From the NCBI GenBank assembly GCA_028818705.1, contig JAPPNJ010000129.1:1676-65510 (forward strand): a stretch of DNA of 63,835 nt, written 5' to 3'. The stretch's first letter is position 1; each line of letters opens with the position of its first letter. The DNA is from Candidatus Poribacteria bacterium (GTDB taxonomy: Bacteria; Poribacteria; WGA-4E; WGA-3G). The notes below the pieces were generated by a model. It saw only the letters and a program-made list of their open reading frames with translations, was not told the DNA's origin and did not search any database. The position numbers and the translations under genes were made by a program. Of this stretch, positions 14,453 to 24,300 are shown one piece after another.

Positions 14453-16906
14453 CTAAAATCGTTTTTTGCTGCGTTCTTTTATCCAACGGAGAACCAACTC
14501 TCGGTTTTCGGTATCGCCGTATTGCTGGAACTGGTTAGCGAGCCACTGCCCTGTTTCAATGAGAAGCGGATCTAACATTTCAGACTTAGATTTCAGGGCG
14601 AGTTGATACCTTTGCATAGCGGCAGTCGGTTGCTTTCGCTTCATCAACCCAATGGCGAGACCGCAACGGACTTTTACGAGGGTATCATCTCTTATTTTAT
14701 CGGAACGTCGTCGAATCAGTTGAGATTCCAGCGATAATAGGTTCCGGAATGCTGGCACGTTAATTGGATCTTTTTCAAGGACGGTTTCAAAAGCCGTAAA
14801 TGCTTTTTCGTGTTCACCCTGCACAAGACGCAGATAACCGATGGTATTGTAAATCTGAATGTCCCGTTTGGATTCGGGGATCGCCTCGAACTCAGCGAGG
14901 GCAGCGGCGTATTGGCGTTGCCGCATGAGGGCATTTCCGTGTCGGATTCTCAGGTTAACTTGCTCTTCTTTTGCCTGCGGATTTTCGGGTGATTGTGCTA
15001 AAACTCGCGACAATTCAATAGAGGCGCGTTCGTAGTCCCCTGCACCCTGATGGGCATTCGCTAAACTCAAACGTAAATTCAGATCGGTAGATGCGAGTCG
15101 GAGTGCCTCCTCAAGGAGTTGGATCGCCGTTACGTAGTCTTCTGCATCGCTGAGGCTCCGCGCGTAGTGATGATAGGCTGCGATAAGGTTATGCAAAGCG
15201 TGATCAGCCTTCGGATTGGCGTTGTAAACGTGTTGGAATGCCGATAGTGCCTCTGCATAGTCGCCCTTTTTGAGATATAACTCCCCAAGTAAATTGCGAA
15301 TGTGCATTTCATGAGGATGGAGTTTCTGCAATTCGAGATATACTTGCACTGCTTCGTCCAACTCACCCGCCTGGCTATGTGCCGTCGCTTTCCGGGTGAA
15401 CGCATCACTTAGATTTGTACGAGCAATATGGAGGGTGGGCATCAACCGCAAAGCGTTCCGATACGCCTCAATCGCTTCATCCCATTCCTCACGATTTCGC
15501 AAGGTCACACCGTAATTATTATAGCATTGGGCGAGGTTTTGTCGTGTCAGCGCATCAACAGGGTTAATGTCAATGGCCTTCTGGTAGTAGGCAATCGCAG
15601 TCTCAAATTGCCCAGCCCGTGCGTAACCGTTGCCCATGAGTTGATAGGTAGGTGCGTCAAGTGGCTCCATCTGCAGCACTCTTTCAAAAGTAGTAGTGGC
15701 GGTATCAAAGTCTTCCGCCGCCAACGCTTTGAATCCCTCTGCTCGAAGCAGCTGATGTAGATTTCGCCGGGCAGCTTTGTGATATGGCGCAATGTGAAGT
15801 GCTTTTTCAAACGCCTGTACCGCTTTTTCATCCTCTTTTTTTTCATAGTAGAAGATGCCGAGTGTGTTGTAATCCGCTGGTGACGGTTTTTCCGCAACCC
15901 GTTCTTCAACAAGCGCGATCGCTTGATCGGTCTTCCCTGTTTCGTGGTAAATCTGAATGAGCTTCTCTACTGCGGGTTGAAACTTGGAATTGAGTTCTCT
16001 GCAGGTTTGGAAGGTAGCAATTGCAGCGGGTATATCGCCTTTGTCGAAGTAGATGGCTCCGAGTAGATAGTGTGTACGGAGTTGCATTTGAGGATCAGCG
16101 TAAGGTTTCTGTTCAATTTCGGTTTTCAGGACTTTGATAGCGACATCATGTTGTGGTGCGTTAAGCGGCGTGTTATAGAGCTTACGCAGCGTGGCTATAT
16201 CGCGGTCGGACGGTTGCTGTGCCGTCGCTGTAGGAAAACAGATGTCTCCAGGATGCGGACTGTGTCCCCACAACCCGATTGCATGTCCGAATTCGTGGAC
16301 GCACACTGTTCGCATCTCTTCCTGCGACAATTCCCCGACAGTTCCGTACCCCTCTAACATCAGGATAACTTCTACTGTAAAACTGATTTCATGTTCTGCT
16401 TCGGTTTCGCGGTCTTCAACCGCAGTGATAGGACCTACATCTAATCCGTTAGAAAAGGTGCCGATTTGGACGCTATCTTTGAGACGTGTTAGCTCTGCAC
16501 TGCCGAGGCGGGTATCTTGAAAGTTAGCGAGGAAACCGGTATATCCCCAGCTGACGCGGATATCTGCGTCCTGAGGGACATCGATCTCTTCAAACCGGAT
16601 GTTGCCGTCACTGGCGTTGTGCCACGCTTGCATGGCATATCGGATTTCGGGTAAGTATGGGCTATCTTTTAAAACAGGCGAGATATATACCCGAATGGGC
16701 ATCTGTGCGAAACGGGTAATTCTGCCCTGAGAGAAGAGCGTGATGTGATCAAAATAATCTACATCAGATGATGGGGAGGACTGATGTGCTACGACGTTAT
16801 TTAGAAGTATAAAGCCTAAACTAACCAACGCGACCCTCAAAACGTTCTTAGCGCATGTTTTGGCATGTAAGATAGACGCAAAAATATGTTGTACTCCAAT
16901 ATACAT
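14453..16906 (-). CDS. Exported metzincin-like metalloprotease domain fused to a long TPR array
   Basis: The 817-residue protein has an N-terminal hydrophobic segment (about 22-40) that should export or anchor it. Residues about 65-245 form a zincin domain with HEFGHAIGLWGH at 204-215, the HExxHxxGxxH zinc site of metzincins; the context (MQAWHNASDGNIRFEEI, ADIRVSW) resembles matrixins. From about 255 to 800 there are a dozen or so TPR units (for example YNTLGIFYYEKKEDEKAVQA and YQLMGNGYARAGQFETAIAY). The catalytic Glu and all three His are present. The start has AAGGAATT upstream. It is 32 bp downstream of the channel gene on the same strand, so they are probably cotranscribed. The substrate is unknown. 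Confidence 0.8.
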   Translation of the reverse strand: MYIGVQHIFASILHAKTCAKNVLRVALVSLGFILLNNVVAHQSSPSSDVDYFDHITLFSQGRITRFAQMPIRVYISPVLKDSPYLPEIRYAMQAWHNASDGNIRFEEIDVPQDADIRVSWGYTGFLANFQDTRLGSAELTRLKDSVQIGTFSNGLDVGPITAVEDRETEAEHEISFTVEVILMLEGYGTVGELSQEEMRTVCVHEFGHAIGLWGHSPHPGDICFPTATAQQPSDRDIATLRKLYNTPLNAPQHDVAIKVLKTEIEQKPYADPQMQLRTHYLLGAIYFDKGDIPAAIATFQTCRELNSKFQPAVEKLIQIYHETGKTDQAIALVEERVAEKPSPADYNTLGIFYYEKKEDEKAVQAFEKALHIAPYHKAARRNLHQLLRAEGFKALAAEDFDTATTTFERVLQMEPLDAPTYQLMGNGYARAGQFETAIAYYQKAIDINPVDALTRQNLAQCYNNYGVTLRNREEWDEAIEAYRNALRLMPTLHIARTNLSDAFTRKATAHSQAGELDEAVQVYLELQKLHPHEMHIRNLLGELYLKKGDYAEALSAFQHVYNANPKADHALHNLIAAYHHYARSLSDAEDYVTAIQLLEEALRLASTDLNLRLSLANAHQGAGDYERASIELSRVLAQSPENPQAKEEQVNLRIRHGNALMRQRQYAAALAEFEAIPESKRDIQIYNTIGYLRLVQGEHEKAFTAFETVLEKDPINVPAFRNLLSLESQLIRRRSDKIRDDTLVKVRCGLAIGLMKRKQPTAAMQRYQLALKSKSEMLDPLLIETGQWLANQFQQYGDTENRELVLRWIKERSKKRF

Positions 16907-16938
16907 AAACTAATTCCTTGCACTTTTGAGTGAATGAA

Positions 16939-18096
16939 CTAACTCCGACTCGCCAGTTTATTTGAGAAAATACTGATTAACCCACCCAACATTATATACC
17001 CAAAAATCACCTCCAGCGCAACAAGAAAGCGGGCAGAAACATTGTCCGCTACAACATCTCCGAAACCCAGCGTTGTGAACGTCACAACACTGAAATAGAA
17101 GCAGTCCGAGAAGGTTAACGTCTGCCCACTATAAATACCCGTCGTTTGATGGAAACGCGGTGCCCAATCTTGGATCCACGTTGGCAGCCATTCTGGAAAC
17201 GGCATATAAGCAAACGCAAACAGAATCGCCAAGAAAAAAGACCAGAATGCCCAAAGCCCCAGACTCCGTCCATAATCGGAACTCCACCGCCATAAGCCCG
17301 CCAATAGGGGATTCGCCTGATTGAAGGCACGAATGAACTGCTGGTCGGCGACGTAGCGTTTAAAAAAAGGGTTCGCGACCCCGTCCACCTGTTGACTATC
17401 CAAATAGAATTCGGTGGGACGATGCTGCTCTCTGCTTAGTTTCGTTTTCACTGCCTGAAAGAGTGTGTCCGGGATATAGTGAACATCGCGAAAGGTAGCG
17501 ACAGAAATGAACCGTGCCCCGGTAAAATTTGTAGGACCAAGAAACGTAGCGTTATTGAACGTAGTGGTTTCAGGGAACAATGTTGCTGTACAATCAAGTG
17601 TGCCTTGAAACAGGACGCGACGAAAATTGACTTCATTATGGAAATTAGCTTCGTGGAAAACGGCGTTCTCCCGAAATTGAACCCCATGGAAATCAGTAAC
17701 ACCGTTAAATCTCGCCCGCCAAAAACTGGCACTTTTGCGAAACATTGCGCTATGAAAATCAGCGCGTCTCTGGAAGATCGCTTCACGGAACGCACACGGA
17801 CCGTATAAGACGGCTTCATCCAAATCGAGAATTCCCTCAAAGAGGGTACGCCGAAAATCAACCTCTTGTTGGAAAACGACCGCCCGGAAATTGACGATGT
17901 TTTTGAACGTACATCCGATGCACTCGAGGGACTTTTTGAGAAGAATCCGGTCATGCTCGTCGCGTTCCAATCCGGCAGAAAAGATGTCAACGACCCCTTC
18001 AATGATGCAATTCGTAAGGACAACGCGCCCGGCATCGCCTTGTAACGCCTCAAGGAAGGTGCGTGCACTAATTGTTTCACCATGTTTTTCGTACAT
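16939..18096 (-). CDS. Pentapeptide-repeat protein fused to a two-helix potassium channel
   Basis: The 385-residue protein is a fusion. Residues about 55-215 are pentapeptide repeats with a central Phe or Leu (AVVFQQEVDF, AIFQRRADFHSAMF, ANFHNEVNF), which form a right-handed beta helix. The C-terminal part (about 275-380) has two transmembrane segments flanking the pore loop FTTLGFGD at about 340-347, a K+ selectivity filter of the Ion_trans_2 type. Predicted location is the inner membrane with the beta helix cytoplasmic, where it might gate the pore. GAGGT lies seven bases before the ATG. It is first of a likely two-gene transcript with the metzincin-TPR gene. Confidence 0.88.
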   Translation of the reverse strand: MYEKHGETISARTFLEALQGDAGRVVLTNCIIEGVVDIFSAGLERDEHDRILLKKSLECIGCTFKNIVNFRAVVFQQEVDFRRTLFEGILDLDEAVLYGPCAFREAIFQRRADFHSAMFRKSASFWRARFNGVTDFHGVQFRENAVFHEANFHNEVNFRRVLFQGTLDCTATLFPETTTFNNATFLGPTNFTGARFISVATFRDVHYIPDTLFQAVKTKLSREQHRPTEFYLDSQQVDGVANPFFKRYVADQQFIRAFNQANPLLAGLWRWSSDYGRSLGLWAFWSFFLAILFAFAYMPFPEWLPTWIQDWAPRFHQTTGIYSGQTLTFSDCFYFSVVTFTTLGFGDVVADNVSARFLVALEVIFGYIMLGGLISIFSNKLASRS

Positions 18097-18117
18097 CTCG
18101 TCTACCTCAAAATTCTT

Positions 18118-18284
18118 CTATAGTATCGCAAGTTGCCATCTTTGTAGCACAAACTGTTAGTTTGTGCAAGGTGGGCACGCAAACTAACAGTTTGCGGTAC
18201 GAAACAGCGCGGATTATCAGCGAATTTCAATGGAAAATGGTGTCTGCATACCTAAAATCTTATAAGTAGCAACTTGGGTTATAG
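18118..18284. mobile_element. TIR-bearing repeat element carrying the CAAACTAACAGTTTG module
   Basis: The left end has CGCAAGTTGCCATCTTTG (from 18127) and the right end AAGTAGCAACTTGGGTTATAG (18264-18284), resembling the ends of the element at 7205-7387. The core is GTAGCACAAACTGTTAG ... CGCAAACTAACAGTTTGCG then GTACG, the module otherwise found inside the TATAGT/ACCATA elements. From 18285 to 18403 only a loose inverted repeat (AACCTCTTTCC near 18339, GGAAAAGAGAGGAGGTT near 18389) is seen. Confidence 0.6.
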
Positions 18285-18403
18285 TAAATTCCACAATTAA
18301 CAGCATACTACCAACAGGTGCAGGTGAAAAATGCCCATATCAACCTCTTTCCAGTAGTGGGAGAGAATCCGGATGGAAACACCGACAGGGAAAAGAGAGG
18401 AGG

Positions 18404-19564
18404 TTAGCAAGGGAGCTGCGTCCATCCCTGACCTGTTCGGATCGCGTCAATGGCAACTTGGTAACGCCAGCCGTCTTGAAAAGTCAGGTACGGTTCGTGT
18501 GGACGGTTCTGAATATCGGCGAGGAAATCCCGAACGAGTGCGACCCATTTGTTTTGAATGTCGTCTCCGATGCGAGGCAGGGCGTCTGAGAACCGTTGCG
18601 GCACGGATAACGCTTCCCCCGTATCGTTCATATTGTAGAGCGTGAGTGGACCCAATATACGTCTACCGTCTACGTGGAGCGTTCCGTTCCTGCCGTAGAA
18701 ATACAACCCACCGGTAGGCGTATTCGCCGGCACGTCTGGGTCTGTCCGTATCGTCACCAAAACAGAATTTTCATTATCAGACACCGAATGCGCCAACTTG
18801 AAGAGTGCCGAGAATTCGTTCTCAGCGTCGCATACACGCCACTCAAATTTGGATGCCTCTTCGGGTGTGAGTTCTTTACGCATCCATACCCGAAAGTCGC
18901 GAATCTCCGGCACGACGGGTGCTTCCCAAGGGGCGGTTCTGGCTTCACCAACAGCAGCGACCACTTTCATGCCTGTCATCCGTTCCAGCATACCGAGTTG
19001 ATGCGTGAGTCCGTTGTTCAATACACCTCCGCCGTATGCCAAAGCATTCATCCAATTCCACGGTTTCACTGTCTTTGAAGACGTTCCATTTGACGTGCGA
19101 CGGCTGGATCTGATATCGGCTGCCTTTAATTCGCCAATGACGCGCTGTTCGGTTAGAAGTTCACGTACATAAAATACACCAGGCTCATATAGGTGTGTTG
19201 CGGCAAAAGCATGTTTCAGTCCCGTGTCTTTAACGAGATTGTAGCTATATGCTGCGTCCGCTGCAGTAAGTGCCAACGGTTTTTCGCTAATGATATGGCA
19301 CCCGAGTTCCACCGCTAATTCGATGACCTCGGTTCGCAAAGTCGCTGGTGTTGTGAGCGCGACGATATCGGGTTTATGTTTCAAAAGGCTCTTTCGCCAA
19401 TCGGTTGAAGCCTCCGGCACCCCTAATCCAGTGGCGACTTTTTGCACGATATCCGGTTTGCGAGCACAAATTGCCAACACCTCGACACCGTAGTGTTGAA
19501 ACGCTCTCGTGTGCCCGTCAGCCGACCAGCCCGCACCAACGACGACGGCTTTTAATTTTTTCAT
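18404..19564 (-). CDS. Gfo/Idh/MocA family oxidoreductase
   Basis: This 386-residue NAD(P)-dependent dehydrogenase is of the glucose-fructose oxidoreductase/inositol dehydrogenase type, acting on sugars or cyclitols. The Rossmann N-terminus starts VVVGAGWSADGHTRAF (about 7-22), the family hallmark EKPLA (about 97-101) is present, and the C-terminal half is the expected beta-sheet domain (RTSNGTSSKTVKPWNW, YGGGVLNNGLTHQL). The start ATG 19564 has only a distant GAGGA. A repeat element lies directly upstream. There is no transporter or partner gene to indicate the substrate. Confidence 0.88.
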   Translation of the reverse strand: MKKLKAVVVGAGWSADGHTRAFQHYGVEVLAICARKPDIVQKVATGLGVPEASTDWRKSLLKHKPDIVALTTPATLRTEVIELAVELGCHIISEKPLALTAADAAYSYNLVKDTGLKHAFAATHLYEPGVFYVRELLTEQRVIGELKAADIRSSRRTSNGTSSKTVKPWNWMNALAYGGGVLNNGLTHQLGMLERMTGMKVVAAVGEARTAPWEAPVVPEIRDFRVWMRKELTPEEASKFEWRVCDAENEFSALFKLAHSVSDNENSVLVTIRTDPDVPANTPTGGLYFYGRNGTLHVDGRRILGPLTLYNMNDTGEALSVPQRFSDALPRIGDDIQNKWVALVRDFLADIQNRPHEPYLTFQDGWRYQVAIDAIRTGQGWTQLPC

Positions 19565-19581
19565 CCAGTTCTTAAGTCCTC

Positions 19582-19701
19582 AGGACTTACGCAATTTTGA
19601 TCGTAGGATGCTCTGTTAGATGGAGTTCCTTGAAAAACACAGATGCTCTGGTGGCACAACCTAACAGGTTATGCTACAAAAGCGTATCATGCGTAAGTCC
19701 T
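19582..19701. mobile_element. MITE-like element with AGGACTTACGCA termini
   Basis: The element starts AGGACTTACGCAATTTTGAT and ends ATCATGCGTAAGTCCT, 12-bp inverted repeats around a 120-bp body whose core (GGCACAACCTAACAGGTTATGCTAC) is again a palindrome with a CTAC cap. Its left end overlaps a small palindrome, TAAGTCCTCAGGACTTA (19573-19590). No coding capacity. Confidence 0.7.
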
Positions 19702-19737
19702 AGTCCTAATAGGCGTGCTTACGAAGCGCGTCTACCC

Positions 19738-21216
19738 TTACGCCAAAAGCTCAGTGAGGACCCGTGCTTCTTCATCAACGCCTGTCAGACGATCATCAAG
19801 TCCTTGGAACTTAAAGGTTAACCGCTCGTGATCAATGCCGAGTTGATTGAGAATCGTAGCATTTATATCCCCAACAGAGACAGGGTCTCGGACAATATTG
19901 TAACTAAAATCATCCGTTTCACCATGGACGACTCCACCTTTGATGCCACCACCAGCCATCCAGCGTGTAAAGCACTTAGGGTGATGGTCGCGCCCATAGT
20001 TATCTGGACTGAGTTTGCCTTGGCAGTAAACGGTTCGTCCAAATTCGCCGCCCCAGACGACCAAAGTCTCATCCAACATACCGCGTTGTTTTAAATCTTG
20101 AACGAGGGCGGTTGAAGGCTGGTCGATGTCGCGCGCCTGATTCCGAATGTTCTTCGGGAGGTCGCCGTGCTGATCCCATCCGCGATGGAAGACCTGAACG
20201 AGACGAACATCGCGCTCCATCATCCGACGTGCGAGGATACAGCAGTTGGCAAAAGTGCCAGGGGTCTTGACCTCAGGACCATACATTTCCAAGACGTGGT
20301 CTGGCTCTTTCGACAGGTCTGTAAGTTCAGGGACGCTTGTTTGCATGCGGAATGCCATTTCATATTGAGAGATACGTGCATGTGTTTCCGGGTCGCCGAC
20401 CTCTTCGTAGAGTTCCTTGTTAAGCTCGACGAGGGTATCCAGCATCTGCTTTCGTGCTTTTTCGGTGACCCCCTCGGGATTTGAAAGGAACAGGACAGGA
20501 TCGCCTTGGCTGCGGAGCAGTACGCCTTGATGTTCTGACGGGAGGAATCCAGAGCCCCAGAGGCGATTGTAGAGCGCCTGTGCACCTTTCGGACCGCTCC
20601 ATGTGGCGTTCATTACAATGAAAGCAGGCAGATTTCTGTTCTCACTGCCGAGTCCATAACTCAGCCATGCACCGAGACTCGGTTTTCCGGGACTTTCATC
20701 GCCAGTACAGAAGAAGGTGATCGCTGGATCGTGATTAATCGCGTCGGTGTGTACTGTTTTGATAATCGCGAGGTCCTTCACCATGCTTGCGGTATGTGGC
20801 AACAATTCACTAATCCACGCGCCGTCCCCGCCATTGTCGTACTTCTTGAACTCAAAAATAGAAGGCGCAATCGGAAATTTATCTTGCCCAGAAGTCATCG
20901 TGGTGAGGCGTTGCCCCATTCGGACGGATTCTGGGAGGTCGGTATCAAACCATTCCTGCATATTCGGTTTATAGTCATACAGATCGAGTTGCGAGGGTGC
21001 ACCAGACATAAAAAGATAGACAGCCCGTTTCGCCTTGGGTGCAAAGTGTGGTAACTCTGGCAAACCCCCGAACCTCGGCTTCACTTGACTCTCAAGGGCG
21101 TTAACAACACCGTTCGGTAGCAGTGATGCGAGTGCCGCGGCACCGAGTCCCGACGCACATTTACTAAAAAACTGGCGACGTGTTTCAAGTTTCAGATATT
21201 CTTTAATCGGATCCAT
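19738..21216 (-). CDS. DUF1501 family protein, Tat-exported
   Basis: This 492-residue protein belongs to DUF1501, a sulfatase/alkaline-phosphatase-fold family common in planctomycetes and related groups. A twin-arginine signal is evident at the N-terminus ([20 protein letters not shown]), predicting folded export to the periplasm. Family segments include [35 protein letters not shown], and [13 protein letters not shown]...GRDHHPKCF near the C-terminus. AAGGAG lies seven bases before ATG 21216. It follows a DUF1553 gene on the same strand, the usual genomic pairing of these two families, although a heptad hairpin separates them here. Confidence 0.9.
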   Translation of the reverse strand: MDPIKEYLKLETRRQFFSKCASGLGAAALASLLPNGVVNALESQVKPRFGGLPELPHFAPKAKRAVYLFMSGAPSQLDLYDYKPNMQEWFDTDLPESVRMGQRLTTMTSGQDKFPIAPSIFEFKKYDNGGDGAWISELLPHTASMVKDLAIIKTVHTDAINHDPAITFFCTGDESPGKPSLGAWLSYGLGSENRNLPAFIVMNATWSGPKGAQALYNRLWGSGFLPSEHQGVLLRSQGDPVLFLSNPEGVTEKARKQMLDTLVELNKELYEEVGDPETHARISQYEMAFRMQTSVPELTDLSKEPDHVLEMYGPEVKTPGTFANCCILARRMMERDVRLVQVFHRGWDQHGDLPKNIRNQARDIDQPSTALVQDLKQRGMLDETLVVWGGEFGRTVYCQGKLSPDNYGRDHHPKCFTRWMAGGGIKGGVVHGETDDFSYNIVRDPVSVGDINATILNQLGIDHERLTFKFQGLDDRLTGVDEEARVLTELLA

Positions 21217-21237
21217 ACTTTAACTCCTTGCTTAATA

Positions 21238-21377
21238 GTTGTTGGTTATCGGTTATTAGTTTTCAGTTAAGAGATGCTTTTGTAACAATTGCCCCAAACT
21301 TGGAGTACTCCAAGAAGTAATGAATTGTTACAGGAGAACCTCTTAACCAACAACTGACAACTGACGACCAACAACCA
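21238..21377. repeat. Heptad-repeat hairpin between the DUF1553 and DUF1501 genes
   Basis: The left arm is GTTGGTTATCGGTTATTAGT then TTTCAGTTAAGAG; the right arm is CTCTTAACCAACAACTGACA then ACTGACGACCAACAACC, its complement in degenerate 7-bp steps. The loop contains a second inverted repeat, TAACAATT ... AATTGTTA, plus TTGGAGTACTCCAA. It could act as an intercistronic attenuator or mRNA stabiliser. Confidence 0.75.
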
Positions 21378-21379
21378 CT

Positions 21380-24300
21380 CTATCCTTTATTCAGGACTTC
21401 ATCCAGATTGAGAATCAGGTTTGCAAGCATTGTCCATGCAGCAACTTCGACTGCATTTAAGGTTTCATCAGGTGCTGATTCACCGACAGTAATAAGTGCC
21501 TTTGCTGCTTCTGGGTCGGCTTCCAGCTCCTGATAATGCACTTGGAACGTCTTCAACAACAGTGCTTCTTCAACCGGTTTTGGTAAGCGAGCAGTAGCCG
21601 CCTCAAAGAGATACGCAATACGCTCTTCCGGTGTTTCGCCGCCTTCTTTAATCGCCCGTTCTGCGAAAGCACGTGCCGCTTCAAAGAACTGTGGATCGTT
21701 CATCAACATTAACGCCTGCATCGGTGTATTTGTACGTTCACGGCGGATTGCGCAGGCTTCACGTGACGGCGCGTCCAAGATGTTCATCTGTGGCGGTGGT
21801 GCGGTGCGTTTCCAGAAGGTATAAAGGCTTCGGCGATAGACTTTATCTGCCCCGGTATCCTGAACAAACGTGTCTGTATTAGACCCCGTGAACCCGACAG
21901 CCTTCCAAAGTCCACCCGGCTGTGGTGGTTTGACACTCGGTCCACCTATCTTGGTATACAACAAACCGCTGAGAGCGAGCGCATTATCACGTACCATTTC
22001 TGCATCAAGCCGGTACCTTGGACCGCGGGAGAGGAGTATATTATCTGCATCACGTTCCAATTTTTCAGGCGTAACCTGCGCGCCCTGCCGATATGTCGCT
22101 GAGGTGAGCATCAATTTGAGCATTTTTTGTACATCCCACCCAGATGCGATAAATTCGGTCGCAAGCCAATCGAGGAGCTCCGGATGCACCGGCGGTGTGC
22201 CTTGTGTACCGAAGTCTTCCGCCGTTTCTACAATACCTGCACCAAAGACATCTTGCCAGAACCTGTTAATCGCGACACGAGCGGTGAGCGGGTGTTCCGC
22301 GGAAAGCAACCATTTGGCAAAACCGAGACGATTTGGCGGGGCATCCGTTGGCACCCCGGGAAGAACAGCAGGCGTTTGTGGATAAACCTGCTCGCGCCGA
22401 TTCTGGTACTCACCACGTGCTAAGACATAGGCACCTCTCGGTTCCTCTCGCTCCTCCATCACCAGCGTCGTTGTTAGTTCAGCGTCCAGTGTATCTCGTT
22501 TCTGTTGGACTTCCGCTAAGTCAGCGAAAAGTGCTTTCAAATCCGCGAATGCGCGCTGGGTGTTTTCATTCAGGGTCTTATCGGGTGTGAGATTTTGCCG
22601 ATAGTAATCCCGAATTTTTGCTTGCTGTTCAGTTTCGCGCTCACTGCGAGGCATACCAACGATTTCGACAACGTCTGCGGGTGTCATCGGTGCCTCGGTT
22701 TCAATACGGAAATAGAAACCAGAGAGGCCCGAATAGTTGACGACTTTCAGGAGCAGCGCATTATTACCCGGTTTAAGTTGTACTTGGAACTGTTCCTGAT
22801 CAGCACCAGCATCCCGTTGGACGTTCTTGGAGAGGATTTCAGTCCCGTTCAGCCATACCTTGAGTGCATCATTGCTCCCGATATACAGCTGGGCTCTTTG
22901 TTGTGTAACAGAGGTTATGTTCCGAGAAAGGTAAGTAGCACTGCTTTCACCAACGATGTCGTTATGTACCTGTCCGTCAACCCAATGTGCTTGCTTCTCC
23001 CATTTGATGGTTTTACCGTTTACCTCAAAGGTATCGTTTGTGTTGACGTTTTTCGTTTCAGGTTCATAGACTTTGTAGAAAGCGATGTTACCGTGCTCTG
23101 CTGTAAATGGACCAGCGGCGTGCCAATCCCCTAAGGTCATCTTGGAACCGATGGGATAAATAGTCGGTGCATCTGTCAGAGCAAGTCGGAATCGTCCAAG
23201 GCTCTTTTGCCGCAAGTCGAATTCATGCTTGAGACGGATTTTCAACTGACCACCTTCCATGCCAAAGGGAGCAGCAACAAGGAAGATAGCTTGCCGATTC
23301 TCGCTCTTTCTATCAAGCGCCCATCCAGTTTCAGGTTTGTCGTCAATTGCCTTCGCAACGATACCAGAAAGACCATCTTCGCCGAGTGCTTGTTCGTGGT
23401 CCGCCCACGCTTGCACTATGGGCACACGCGTCCACGGATCGTCGGGATCGGTATTTGCAGTCTCATTTTCGGCATCTGCTTCGTCCACCGGTGCCTCTTC
23501 TGCTGTTACCTCAGTGTTGGTATCAGGAGTAGGTGTACTTCCGGCTTCGACCTCAACATCAGCATCCCCGACGGCTGCGTTGTCTGCTTGTGTCTCAGTT
23601 TCAGCATCGCTATGGGCGATATCCTCTGCTGGGGACGCATCGCTATCCGCTGCAGATGGGGCAATGAAGACAGCAAAATCGGTTAAGACGACGTTGCTAT
23701 TATCACTTCTACCGACCCCGGCTTTCGGCAAGGATTCATGTGTAATGCCTTCCAATCGGACAGCACTCCATTTCCCGGGTGGTAGTTCTGCGATAACCTC
23801 GTAAATTTCCTGCTCAGGATTAGTGCCACTGGCTAATACAGAGTAATCCTCCAAGATTTCGAGTGTCGCGCCTCCCTTGGAGTAGAGGGAAGTCGGTTTC
23901 AGCGTCGTCCAACGCGGCATCCTATTTTCCCAAGCGATTTGGGTTGCATCTACTTCAGGGATAGGGGCTTTTGTTTGGTCATCTAAATCCGCAATCTGTT
24001 CATCAAACGCTGCGAGTTCCACTTCCTGCTCCGGGGTTGGTAGCTTCACAACAGGCGGAGAATCCTTGCGGTTACCATCCATGGCTTTCTCGGTGATATT
24101 GTTGAAATATGCGTAGAGTTGATAGAATTCTTTCTGCGTAATCGGATCGTATTTGTGATCGTGACACTGGGCACACCCGACCGTTAAACCCATCCAAACG
24201 GTCGAAGTGGTATTGGCTCTGTCGATGGCGTATCGGACGTAGTATTCCTCGTCAATGGAGCCCCCTTCGCTTGTTGTGACGTGGCATCGATTGAAACCAG

